64,000 nucleotides of DNA, from assembly GCF_005887095.1 (NCBI RefSeq), contig NZ_PNCI01000027.1, positions 62,001 to 126,000 on the forward strand, written 5' to 3'. Below the pieces are notes generated by a model. It made no database searches and was not told where the DNA came from. It saw nothing but the letters and a program-made list of their open reading frames with translations. Of the stretch, positions 48,533 through 56,489 are shown in pieces (positions within the stretch are counted from its first letter, which is position 1; each line of letters begins with the position of its first letter). The DNA comes from Pseudoalteromonas rubra (GTDB lineage: Bacteria; Pseudomonadota; Gammaproteobacteria; Enterobacterales; Alteromonadaceae). A program made the position numbers and the translations under genes.

Positions 48533-49336
48533 TTACCTCTTCAATCCAAGCACATCTTGCATGGAATAAAGTCCGTTCGGCTTATCTTTTAACCACTGCG
48601 CAGCCCTTACAGCACCTGATGCGAAGGTTAATCTTGATGTTGCTTTGTGTGTTAATTCCAGCCTTTCTCCCATAGTGGCAAAATAAGCCGTGTGTTCACC
48701 AACTATATCGCCAGCTCTGAGCACTGAATAGCCAATTTCTTGTTGACTTTTAGCCTCATGTACCTGAGTTCTGTCATAGCGTGCAACCTGGTCATGGTCC
48801 CAGCCTTTTGCCTCGGCAATGGCTTCACCAATCGCCAGTGCGGTCCCCGACGGTGCGTCGACTTTATTACGGTGATGGGCTTCAAAGATTTCAATGTCCA
48901 TTTCATCGGCCAGCTTTGCCGCGGCAGTTTGCACCAGGTCCAGCATCAGCGTCACGCCCACACTAAAGTTACGTGCAAAAACAATCGGAATAGACTCAGA
49001 GGCGGTTTCTAATGCCTGCATTTGCTCTGCACTCAGGCCGGTTGTGCCAATCACCATAGGTGTTTTGTTGGCCACAGCCTGTTGCAGGTGACCAAGCATG
49101 CCCTCTGGCAGGGTAAAATCGATTAATACATCCAGCTCAGAGCCCAGTTGCTGTTCAGAACTGAAGGTCGATCCGGCAGGTGCTTGCGGCTGTAACGTGG
49201 CAATAGACTGGTTAAGGTGTGGCGATGAAGCTCTGACGAATGCGCTGCCAAGCTGGCAATGCTGAGACTGTTGGACTGCTTCAATCAGCGCCAGGCCCAT
49301 ACGGCCATTGGCGCCAAAAATACCGATTTGTGTCAT
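48533..49336 (-). CDS. dapB: 4-hydroxy-tetrahydrodipicolinate reductase
   Basis: 267 aa. The N-terminal NAD(P)H-binding motif is GANGRMG (9-15, IFGANGRMGLALIEA). The family signature EAHHRNKVDAPSGTAL with its catalytic His and Lys is in the middle, and GTTGLS and FARNFSVGV are conserved. It reduces HTPA to tetrahydrodipicolinate in lysine and peptidoglycan synthesis. It is the usual upstream neighbour of carAB. Confidence 0.97.
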   Translation of the reverse strand: MTQIGIFGANGRMGLALIEAVQQSQHCQLGSAFVRASSPHLNQSIATLQPQAPAGSTFSSEQQLGSELDVLIDFTLPEGMLGHLQQAVANKTPMVIGTTGLSAEQMQALETASESIPIVFARNFSVGVTLMLDLVQTAAAKLADEMDIEIFEAHHRNKVDAPSGTALAIGEAIAEAKGWDHDQVARYDRTQVHEAKSQQEIGYSVLRAGDIVGEHTAYFATMGERLELTHKATSRLTFASGAVRAAQWLKDKPNGLYSMQDVLGLKR

Positions 49337-49780
49337 TTTACGGTTTTCCTTTGTGTTAGATATGCCACCTGTTTGGTGGTACGGAAACGTATTTTCCCGA
49401 TTTTCAGCGCAAGAGAGATAAGCTCGATCACCCCGCTTTTATGCCGGGTGATTAATTTTGTGCTCTAGAGTTTACCCTATCTCTGTGTCATAGTCAGTTG
49501 ACAATAATACGAATCTATCCTGTTTTGCAGACTCGTCATTGACGTGCAACCAGCAAGGCCGAGCACACTTTAAAGTCGTGTTGTGAGCTATCAAAAGCTC
49601 TGCTCACGCTCAAAGCTAAACGCTCAGATAGATAGAAAAATATAATAACGAAACACAATGGACTTTAGACGTCTAACCATATAAACTTCCGCCCTCGCCG
49701 ATTTCAATTATTGCGGGCGATGTAGTTTAAATGCAGCTAATAATGGACTCGTTGGCTGTGGTTAGTTTTTGGGGAGTGCT
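49337..49780. other. divergent intergenic region between dapB and the NhaC-family gene
   Basis: 444 bases without a gene. It holds a strong hairpin (ATCACCC...GGGTGAT, about 49428-49454) of unknown role, a TATAAT hexamer at 49641-49646, and a MetJ-like AGACGTCT box at 49667-49674. I looked for a lysine riboswitch because some NhaC-family carriers are lysine-regulated and did not find its conserved core. Confidence 0.5.
49665..49676 (+). promoter_or_regulatory. MetJ-box-like operator
   Basis: TTAGACGTCTAA contains the perfect MetJ consensus 8-mer AGACGTCT, 20 bases after a TATAAT hexamer. The neighbouring 8-mers match poorly (4 of 8 or fewer), whereas MetJ normally needs two or more tandem boxes, so this is a candidate only. 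Confidence 0.42.
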
Positions 49781-51094
49781 ATGCAGCCACACTTAAATCA
49801 CACACAAGCAAAACTTTCTTTGCTACCTCTTTTAACCTTTGTTGGCCTGTTCCTGGGCGCAGGTCTGTACCTGCAATCACAGGGCGTCGACTATGCTTTT
49901 TATCAGCTACCGGCACCGGTAGCCATTTTGCCTGCCATAGTGATCGCGTTTTGGATCAACAAAGGCACCATCAACCAGAGCGTTGAAACCTTTATTAAAG
50001 GCGCCGGGCACAGCAACATCATTACCATGTGCTTAATTTACTTGCTCGCCGGTGCGTTCTCATCGGTGGCCAGTGCCACAGGCGGCGTTGACGCCGTCGT
50101 CAATGCCGGCTTGTCTCTGATCCCGCCAAGCCTGTTGTTACCCGGGCTGTTTTTAATTGCCGCTGTGGTCTCGACTGCCATGGGTACGTCAATGGGTACT
50201 ATCGGTGCGATTGGCCCGATTGCCTACGCGGTATCAGTCAAAACCGGTATCGATCCCGCTCTGATGGCCGGTACTATTGTCTCCGGTGCGATGTTTGGTG
50301 ATAACCTGTCTATCATTTCGGATACCACCATTGCAGCAACCCGTACGCAGGGCTGTGAAATGAAAGACAAGTTCAGAGAAAACCTGAAAATTGCCCTGCC
50401 TGCTGCTGCCCTTACGGTTGCACTATTGGTGTTTTTAACACCTGAGCCACAGGCGGTTGAAACCAAACCGTTTGACTGGCTGTTGGTACTGCCCTATGCC
50501 TTTATTTTGGTACTGGCAGTGATCGGCATTAACGTCTTTGTGGTGCTCTTTAGCGGTATTATCTTTGCCGCATTGATGGGGTTCACAGGAGATTATCAGG
50601 GCGCCGCTTTTGTTAAAGACGTGTATAAAGGCTTCAGTGATATGCAGGAAATTTTCCTGTTGTCTATGTTCATCGGCGGCTTGTCTGAGTTCATTCGCGT
50701 CAATGGCGGGCTGGATTACCTGGCTCACAAGATCCAGGCAATCACGGCCATCATTGCCAAATGGCACAGAAAAGTGGCCGATCAGCTGGGTATTGCCGCG
50801 CTGGTGCTAACCAGTAACCTGTGTATCGCTAATAACACTGTGAGTATTATTGTCGCCGGTCCGGTTGCTAAAAAGCTGGCGGATGATGGCAAGATTTCAG
50901 GCAAGCGTTCAGCCAGTCTGTTGGATATTTTTGCCTGCGTCATGCAGGGCTCGCTGCCTTATGGCGCACAGGCTTTGTTGCTGGGCGCGACCTTTAAGAT
51001 CAGCCCCTGGGAAGTCTCCACCTCTTCATTTTACTGCTTTATTCTGGCGTTTACGGCCATTGCCGTTATATGTTTGCGCCGCCATAAAGACTAA
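49781..51094 (+). CDS. NhaC-family transporter (candidate methionine transporter MetT)
   Basis: 437 aa from ATG 49781, which has a GGGGAG Shine-Dalgarno; an in-frame TTG at 49769 overlaps that site and is unlikely. It has about 11 hydrophobic segments and NhaC-family motifs (AFSSVASATGGVDAVVNAGLSL, AAVVSTAMGTSMGTIGAIGPIA, SGAMFGDNLSIISDTTIAATRTQGCEM). NhaC-like carriers in gammaproteobacteria include Na+/H+ antiporters and the predicted amino-acid carriers LysW and MetT. The MetJ-like box upstream favours methionine, but this is inference. Confidence 0.8.
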   Translation: MQPHLNHTQAKLSLLPLLTFVGLFLGAGLYLQSQGVDYAFYQLPAPVAILPAIVIAFWINKGTINQSVETFIKGAGHSNIITMCLIYLLAGAFSSVASATGGVDAVVNAGLSLIPPSLLLPGLFLIAAVVSTAMGTSMGTIGAIGPIAYAVSVKTGIDPALMAGTIVSGAMFGDNLSIISDTTIAATRTQGCEMKDKFRENLKIALPAAALTVALLVFLTPEPQAVETKPFDWLLVLPYAFILVLAVIGINVFVVLFSGIIFAALMGFTGDYQGAAFVKDVYKGFSDMQEIFLLSMFIGGLSEFIRVNGGLDYLAHKIQAITAIIAKWHRKVADQLGIAALVLTSNLCIANNTVSIIVAGPVAKKLADDGKISGKRSASLLDIFACVMQGSLPYGAQALLLGATFKISPWEVSTSSFYCFILAFTAIAVICLRRHKD

Positions 51095-51227
51095 TCACCA
51101 AACAGAAATGGCATCCTCAGGGTGCCATTATTTGTCCTAAACCAAGAAAATGCGTGTTTTTATTCCACTTGTTTGTTGATTTGCGTTTATAATTCAGCTG
51201 TTTATAACCCCATACACACGAGAAACA

Positions 51228-52013
51228 ATGAAAACACCACTTTTTTCTGCGCTCACTCTGAGTCTTATGCTTGGTGCTGGTACGGCTGCGGCGGCTGACT
51301 GGAGTAACACTCAGCTACACCTTAATCACGGTGAATTTAAAAATCCATTTAGTCAGCAAAAGGCCAATCAGACGATTTATTCTCTGCAACATGCCTCCGG
51401 TTACCGTTATGGCGATAACTTCTTCTTTATCGATTACAGCACAGACGATCTGGACGATGGCTATCAGGATGGCGACTTTTACGGCGAATGGTACTCTACA
51501 TTGAGCCTGGGGAAGCTGACAGATCTGAAGTTTAATGACTCACCACTTCAGGACGTTGGGATTGTGATGGGCTTTAACGCCGCGGGCGATGCCAAGGTGA
51601 TGAAATATCTGCCAGGCGTAAAACTCTCCTGGAATATCGACGGGTTTAATTTCTTTTCTACCACCCTGACCGGCTATATCGACGACAGTCGCGGCGTGAA
51701 TGCCGGTGGCGCGCCAAAAGAAACCAACAGTTATATGCTGGATGTGGCCTGGGGCTACCCGTTTACCATTGGCGGACACAAGTTTGAGTTTACGGGTCAT
51801 GTGGAATACATTACCGGCCGTGATAACGAAGTGGGTGGCGATGTGAAAGGCTGGCTACTGGCGCAACCTATTCTGCGCTGGGATCTGGGTCACGCACTGG
51901 AAATGCCCGAAAACCAGCTGATGCTGGGTGTCGAATGGCAGTACTGGCGAAATAAACTGGGCACAGACACCAATGAATCTGTTCCTCAGGTGCACCTGTC
52001 CTGGACATTCTAA
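51228..52013 (+). CDS. OmpK/Tsx-family outer-membrane nucleoside-type channel
   Basis: 261 aa. Signal peptide (FSALTLSLMLGAGTAAA) and then a 12-strand-type barrel: ADWSNTQLHLNHGEFKNP at the start, DNFFFIDYSTDD, FYGEWYSTLSLG, and C-terminal VPQVHLSWTF with the terminal aromatic residue needed for BAM insertion. Tsx takes up nucleosides; OmpK is the vibrio member and a phage receptor. The gene is monocistronic and followed by a hairpin. Confidence 0.88.
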   Translation: MKTPLFSALTLSLMLGAGTAAAADWSNTQLHLNHGEFKNPFSQQKANQTIYSLQHASGYRYGDNFFFIDYSTDDLDDGYQDGDFYGEWYSTLSLGKLTDLKFNDSPLQDVGIVMGFNAAGDAKVMKYLPGVKLSWNIDGFNFFSTTLTGYIDDSRGVNAGGAPKETNSYMLDVAWGYPFTIGGHKFEFTGHVEYITGRDNEVGGDVKGWLLAQPILRWDLGHALEMPENQLMLGVEWQYWRNKLGTDTNESVPQVHLSWTF

Positions 52014-52026
52014 GCCTCGCTCTTTT

Positions 52027-52051
52027 GCCGGGTCATTGTCACTGACCCGGC
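52027..52051 (+). terminator. hairpin after the OmpK/Tsx gene
   Basis: 9-bp perfect stem GCCGGGTCA/TGACCCGGC with a 7-base loop. There is no clear U-run after it (TTACGTCC), so termination efficiency is uncertain. Confidence 0.6.
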
Positions 52052-52100
52052 TTACGTCCCCCCCTTGCTATTACTTTCGAATAAAAAACACGCAAACCCA

Positions 52101-52131
52101 TTGCACAAAAACATACCATACAGTATGGTAT
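52101..52131 (+). promoter_or_regulatory. promoter overlapped by a TetR-type operator
   Basis: TTGCAC (52101-52106) and TATGGT (52124-52129) are separated by exactly 17 bases. The perfect 19-base palindrome ATACCATACAGTATGGTAT (52113-52131) covers the spacer and the -10 element. This fits autoregulation by the TetR-family protein encoded second in the operon. Confidence 0.72.
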
Positions 52132-52159
52132 TTTCAATTATCATCAAACGGAGTTGTTT

Positions 52160-52660
52160 ATGTTTAGTCAGATTATGAGCCTTACCTCAGTGCCTGACCG
52201 CCTTCAGGCCAAAGCATGTGCGCACCATTTTCGTGACGCATTACAAGTTACACTCGACACACCATCCCTGACACCCAGCCAGTTGCAATACCGGATTTTT
52301 AATACGATGCCCGGGTGGGTATCACAATTGATGCGACTCAGAAATAAGTTAGTTGCTGCATTTGGTTTTTCAGTCGGGCAAAGCACTATGGTGCCCGCCA
52401 GTGATGAGTTGGATGTAGGCGATCAGGCAGGCTTTCTGAACGTTTGCGAAAAGTACCCAGAGGAGATTATCAGCAGCGCTGAAGACCGCCATATGACCTT
52501 TTATCTGAGCGTCAAAAAACAACAAAACACGGTGATTGTATCCACTTTGGTAAATCCAAAAACCTTAACGGGTCGCATTTACCTCACTGCCATTCTACCC
52601 TTTCATCATATCATCGCTCGCAGTGTTATTCACAATGCCAAGAAGGCTGGCAGATTATGA
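52160..52660 (+). CDS. DUF2867-like protein
   Basis: 166 aa from ATG 52160 (CGGAG ribosome-binding site); an in-frame TTG two codons upstream is less likely. It contains PGWVSQLMRLRNKLVAAFGF and DRHMTFYLSVKKQ..VIVSTLV and ends ILPFHHIIARSVIHNAKKA, a pattern typical of DUF2867 proteins, which adopt a lipocalin/START-like fold of unknown ligand. The stop overlaps the TetR start by four bases, so it is the likely target of that repressor. Confidence 0.72.
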   Translation: MFSQIMSLTSVPDRLQAKACAHHFRDALQVTLDTPSLTPSQLQYRIFNTMPGWVSQLMRLRNKLVAAFGFSVGQSTMVPASDELDVGDQAGFLNVCEKYPEEIISSAEDRHMTFYLSVKKQQNTVIVSTLVNPKTLTGRIYLTAILPFHHIIARSVIHNAKKAGRL

Positions 52661-53196
52661 GCGACGCAAAACAAAGCTGGCTCGCATTTGCACTAAAAAC
52701 GCTGATCCGCAGTGGACCAGGCGCCCTGACTATAGATCGCCTGTGCAGCCGTAAAAAAGTGACTAAAGGCTCTTTTTATCATCACTTTAAAAATCGCCAG
52801 GCTTTTATCGATGCATTGATGACTTACTGGTATGAGCAAGCCACAGCACGCCTGATTGCCATTGCCGATACACAGCCCTGCCCCAAAACCAGGCTGGAAC
52901 GCCTCGATGAAGCCATTGCAGCAACGGACATTGAAGCTGAAATGCATATTCGCGCCTGGGCCCTGAAAGATACCAGCATCCAGCATCACTTGTGCACCAT
53001 AGACACTCAGCGTCAGCATTATCTTAAAACCTGTTACCTTGAATTAGGTTTAGACTCAACACAGGCAGAGCAACTAGCAGCCACCAGCTATGCCAGCTTT
53101 CTGGGGCTACAGCAGCTCTACCCTCGCCTGTCCGTTCAGGAATGCCTGACACTGAGTTCCCGACAAGCGAAAACGCAACTGGAGGCATTATTATGA
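52657..53196 (+). CDS. TetR-family transcriptional regulator
   Basis: 179 aa. N-terminal helix-turn-helix GPGALTIDRLCSRKKVTKGSFYHHFKNRQAFIDALM (about 20-55) is typical of TetR; the C-terminal ligand-binding part is short. It probably represses its own operon by binding the palindrome at 52113-52131. The effector is unknown. Its last codons overlap a tiny downstream reading frame (ATGA). Confidence 0.92.
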   Translation: MSDAKQSWLAFALKTLIRSGPGALTIDRLCSRKKVTKGSFYHHFKNRQAFIDALMTYWYEQATARLIAIADTQPCPKTRLERLDEAIAATDIEAEMHIRAWALKDTSIQHHLCTIDTQRQHYLKTCYLELGLDSTQAEQLAATSYASFLGLQQLYPRLSVQECLTLSSRQAKTQLEALL

Positions 53197-53297
53197 ATCG
53201 CGCCGCTTTTTTAGGAAACGGCTTGATTGTCACAGGCCGTCGCATTTGTAGTGGTTTTAATCCTAAAGATGTCCAAATGATTGTCGATAGAGATTAA
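53193..53297 (+). CDS. possible 34-aa peptide coupled to the TetR gene
   Basis: ATG overlaps the TetR stop (ATGA), with GGAGG about eight bases upstream, so translation by coupling is likely. It reads MNRAAFLGNGLIVTGRRICS then GFNPKDVQMIVDRD. It resembles no family I know; it could be a real small protein or the remnant of a longer gene. Confidence 0.4.
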   Translation: MNRAAFLGNGLIVTGRRICSGFNPKDVQMIVDRD

Positions 53298-53355
53298 GAT
53301 AAAAGTATTAATCAATACTTTGTATGTTTAGCCAAGCGAGATCAGGGAAAGTGCT

Positions 53356-53829
53356 ATGACATTTATAATTCACCAGACACCCAGAGACATTTCACTTTTT
53401 CAAGCCAAACCTGCCGCACCAACGCCTGACGAAGCGACTGCAACCAAAGAACAACAGACGACGCCGTCTGCAACAGACACCGCAGAAGAAGCCCAAGGCA
53501 TAACTTTATCTAATGAAGACAAGCATGTACTGTCCGGAGAAAAAGCCAAAGAAGACGCTGAGGAATTTGAAGATGTCCCTGCCTATATCCAGCGAATGCT
53601 GGAGCGTCTGGAAAAGCTCAAAGAGGAAATGACCTTACTCAAAGAAGAGTTAATGGCATTACAAACGGAGCGAGAACCCGATGAGGCAACGCAACAGCTG
53701 ACAGAAATGAAAAGCCAGTATCTGATGCAGTTGCAGGAGCAGTATTTTGACATGATCAAAAACATTCAGGAGGCGCTGAAAAAAGAAGGGATCACAGATC
53801 CCGGGATCATTATTCGCGCCATAACCTGA
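53356..53829 (+). CDS. coiled-coil protein of unknown function (157 aa)
   Basis: 157 aa without signal peptide. Residues 1-45 are low-complexity and rich in Thr, Ala, Pro and Glu. Residues about 75-145 form a long heptad-like coiled coil (YIQRMLERLEKLKEEMTLLKE, MKSQYLMQLQEQYFDMIKNI). The end, EGITDPGIIIRAIT, is hydrophobic. A GGGAAAG stretch precedes the ATG. It stands alone between the TetR operon and a convergent MAPEG gene. No function can be assigned. Confidence 0.72.
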   Translation: MTFIIHQTPRDISLFQAKPAAPTPDEATATKEQQTTPSATDTAEEAQGITLSNEDKHVLSGEKAKEDAEEFEDVPAYIQRMLERLEKLKEEMTLLKEELMALQTEREPDEATQQLTEMKSQYLMQLQEQYFDMIKNIQEALKKEGITDPGIIIRAIT

Positions 53830-53842
53830 ATACGCGCCAGGA

Positions 53843-54253
53843 TTAACTTAACCAGGCGGCCATGCCACTAATAAAAATACCCAACAGACTGAGATAGCAA
53901 ACACCGAAAGAAATGCTACGCAGTAGTTTTTGGTCTAAGTAGTAACACACCATATGTCCGACTCTGGATAGCAAATATGTGACAGCTAATCCGTTTAGCC
54001 AACCCGGATGTGTACCCGAGAAAACCGCAAAAAGCACCACCAGTATTAAGATCCCCACTGTTTCGTTGCTGTTGGCAAATACTCGGTTACTACGAAACAA
54101 CAGCGTTTGAGGGTCCTGCGTCACCGCAACGCCGGGCGGATGCTTTTGCTTAATTGCAATAATATCCACAACCGCCAGTTGAATTAAAAACAAACCACCC
54201 GTTAACCCGAGCACCAGAATAGTCAGTTGATATGGGACCAGTAACTCCGTCAC
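53843..54253 (-). CDS. MAPEG-family membrane protein
   Basis: 136 aa, four hydrophobic segments. FRSNRVFANSNETVGILILVVL is the family motif (RxxRAHxNxxE variant), followed by YLLSRVGHMVCYYLD. MAPEG proteins bind glutathione or related thiols in the membrane; the bacterial members are mostly uncharacterised. The start is GTG with an AAGGAG Shine-Dalgarno. Confidence 0.85.
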   Translation of the reverse strand: MTELLVPYQLTILVLGLTGGLFLIQLAVVDIIAIKQKHPPGVAVTQDPQTLLFRSNRVFANSNETVGILILVVLFAVFSGTHPGWLNGLAVTYLLSRVGHMVCYYLDQKLLRSISFGVCYLSLLGIFISGMAAWLS

Positions 54254-54336
54254 GCAAAGCTCCTTATTGTATTTATTTTGGGTGCATATACATTGACCTA
54301 AAGAATCGATTAATTCAACTCAGTCACTGCAAAAAT

Positions 54337-55335
54337 CTATAGTCTTTTTGACGGAAAAACCAGCTCGAATGTGCAGCCCTTTGGCACATTGGGTGTGCAC
54401 TGAATGCTGCCATTCAGTACATAGGTCACCAGGTTAAATACCATATATAAACCCAAGCCAACGTTACCTTTATGGCGCGCAGTAGTATGGAATGGCTCGA
54501 AAATCTGTGTAAGTTCAGCCTCGTCAATCCCCTTACCATTATCTGAAAACAGTAAGCTTATCGCTTCTTCTTTTTGCCTGACTTGAATCAATATGCGCCC
54601 CTCAGCTGCGCTGAAACCATGGTCTATGGCATTTGAAAGCAAGTCTTCCAGTATTTTTTCGAGTGCTTGCCCATTGCTGCGAATACAGATTGAATCATGA
54701 CAGTCGAGTTCAACCACAGCCTTGCTTTCCTTTGTCCGATATGCCAGAAATGTCGCGATAAAGGATTTCAATTCAATTGAGTCGTCACTACTGACATATT
54801 CATGTGCAGATGCCTGCTTAAAGCGCTTAACCAGCTGAGCGGCACGTGTTGTGTTACTATCCATTAATTGCGCACTAGACTCTGAAACTTCGATAAAGGC
54901 CTGAGTGTCGCTCAATGTCAGCTTGCCACTGTCCAGTTTATCCTTAAAGCTTCGCAAAGACTGAGTTAATACTGAGCTTGCTGTTATAGCTGTGCCCAGT
55001 GGTGTGTTAAGTTCATGAGCAACACCACTGACAAGACGTCCAAGAGACGCCATTTTTTGTGCTTCTACCAGCGTAGATTGCGTTGCGGTGAGTTCTTCCA
55101 GGGTATTTGCCAGCTCATCTCTTGATTGTTGCAAACGCTCGGTTCGTTCTTCCACTCGCTTTTCAAGGGATTTATTGAGCTCTGCCAGCGCCAGTTCTGT
55201 GGCCTTAAGTTCTGAAATATCCTTGATTGTGCCACACGCTCTGATGGCTTCGTCATCCTCGTTTCGTGCTGTAACTTTCCCTCTGTCCAACACCCACAAC
55301 CAGTTACCCTGCTTGTCTTTAACCCGGTAACTCAC
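54337..55335 (-). CDS. histidine kinase fragment (PAS end, HisKA, HATPase)
   Basis: 332 aa from the first in-frame ATG; the frame is open about 200 bases further upstream without a good start. It has the end of a PAS_3 domain (YRVKDKQGNWLWVLDRGKV, CGTIKDISELK), a coiled coil, an H-box GVAHELNTPLG, an N-box LSNAIDHGF, and the ATP-binding DNGKGIDEAELTQIFEPF and GNVGLGLYMV. The catalytic parts look intact, but the sensory half is disrupted. If expressed at all it would be soluble and unregulated. There is no response regulator next to it. Confidence 0.6.
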   Translation of the reverse strand: MSYRVKDKQGNWLWVLDRGKVTARNEDDEAIRACGTIKDISELKATELALAELNKSLEKRVEERTERLQQSRDELANTLEELTATQSTLVEAQKMASLGRLVSGVAHELNTPLGTAITASSVLTQSLRSFKDKLDSGKLTLSDTQAFIEVSESSAQLMDSNTTRAAQLVKRFKQASAHEYVSSDDSIELKSFIATFLAYRTKESKAVVELDCHDSICIRSNGQALEKILEDLLSNAIDHGFSAAEGRILIQVRQKEEAISLLFSDNGKGIDEAELTQIFEPFHTTARHKGNVGLGLYMVFNLVTYVLNGSIQCTPNVPKGCTFELVFPSKRL

Positions 55336-55358
55336 CTCATAATAGTCACTTTCTCCGC

Positions 55359-56090
55359 TTAGGTGTGCGTTAAACGCCTCCTGTAACCTTGGGTAGTCTT
55401 GTGGATGAACGGACGCTTTGAGTGTGCCAAGATCAGAGCCAATGTGAGCGTCAGGTAATTGTAAGTTACCCAGTCGATTATCTCGCGTGATAACACCCGC
55501 AGCAACGACAATTGCACGAATGCCTGATAAATCTCAGCTATCCGGTCTTCCCATGGTGACCCCAGATACAATGGCAAACTTTTGTTAAGATAGTCTTCAG
55601 CTTTTTTCAGATCTCCAGCGTCTATGTGTAATCGCCCCAGATCCAAGTAAGTAGATATGTTGGTGTCAAAGCGATTGATCTCCTGCTTCAAACGCTGCGC
55701 TGCCAGAAGGCTATTTTCAGCGTTGCTATAGTCTTTAGCTAAACGATATGCAGAGCCTAAGCGATTGTAGGTGTGGATCATACCCATTTTATAATCCAGT
55801 ACTTTCCTGTATTCCAAAGATTTAGTGTACGAGTCAATAGCACTGTTATAGTCACCAAGCTCTTCAAGGTAGGTACCCATATTGCTGTAATAAACTCCCA
55901 GCTTTCTGTCATCTTTAAGCTGTAGCGCTATCTGGATAGCCTTGTTCTGATGAAACAACACCTTTTCGTAGAGATTCATTCTTCTGTATAGAGAGGCCAG
56001 ACTTTGATGAATCGAAGATGCTCTGTAGGTATCCTGCAAATTGCGATATAAATTCAGGCTTTGCAAAAAAATCAGCGAGTGCCTTTTCAA
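55359..56090 (-). CDS. TPR-repeat fragment of the broken kinase gene
   Basis: The frame contains four to five tetratricopeptide repeats (RASSIHQSLASLYRRMNLYE, GVYYSNMGTYLEELGDYNSA, HTYNRLGSAYRLAKDYSNAE, STYLDLGRLHIDAGDLKKAE). It has no signal peptide in frame, and its final 45 codons are out-of-frame sequence. It is best read as part of the pseudogene. Confidence 0.5.
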   Translation of the reverse strand: MKRHSLIFLQSLNLYRNLQDTYRASSIHQSLASLYRRMNLYEKVLFHQNKAIQIALQLKDDRKLGVYYSNMGTYLEELGDYNSAIDSYTKSLEYRKVLDYKMGMIHTYNRLGSAYRLAKDYSNAENSLLAAQRLKQEINRFDTNISTYLDLGRLHIDAGDLKKAEDYLNKSLPLYLGSPWEDRIAEIYQAFVQLSLLRVLSREIIDWVTYNYLTLTLALILAHSKRPFIHKTTQGYRRRLTHT

Positions 56091-56489
56091 AGTCCATTAC
56101 TGTGCTCAATTTTTTTGGCCATTCCCTCTGGAGTGACGGAGGGGTCCGCCATGCACAACGAACTAAATAGGAGGCAAAACGAAAGGCACGCGATGAGTTT
56201 AAAGCGAAATGTGAATTCGGCCATGATACTACCTGAAACAGTTACGTCTGCTTTTGTCAAAGCTTACATCAATTATCAACATTTATTGAACTAAGACTTG
56301 CGTCCGATAGCTTTTTACTCGAATACAGACACAAACATGTAAGGTGATATGCTCAGTAAAGTAACAGCACAAGTCGAAACCGACGGAGATCGCTAAACAC
56401 TGCCAAAACATCCCCCCCAAAAAAAGGGAACACACCTAAGAAGTGAACAATGACGCCACCCAAGCAGTCACTGCTCGCTGCTGTTTGTG

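Larger units (their letters stand above)
54337..56224 (-). pseudogene. broken TPR-PAS-histidine kinase gene
   Basis: One ancestral gene appears split over three reading frames. It starts at ATG 56224 with a signal peptide (FKLIACLSFCLLFSSLCMA) and runs to a stop 42 codons later. The continuing TPR sequence passes through a second frame (VMDFEKALAD) and then a third from about 56070; the shifts lie at runs of seven A and seven T. The TPR frame loses homology near 55505, where the PAS-kinase frame takes over (AAGVITRDNRLGNLQLPDAH). The end of the TPR block, the expected membrane segment and the first part of the PAS domain are missing, so there is probably an internal deletion as well. Homopolymer sequencing errors could explain the first two shifts, not the deletion. 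Confidence 0.7.

Noticed and set aside
49465-49780. Lysine riboswitch upstream of the NhaC-family gene
   Set aside because: Some NhaC-type carriers are controlled by this riboswitch, but the conserved AGAGGTGC core and its partner helices are absent.
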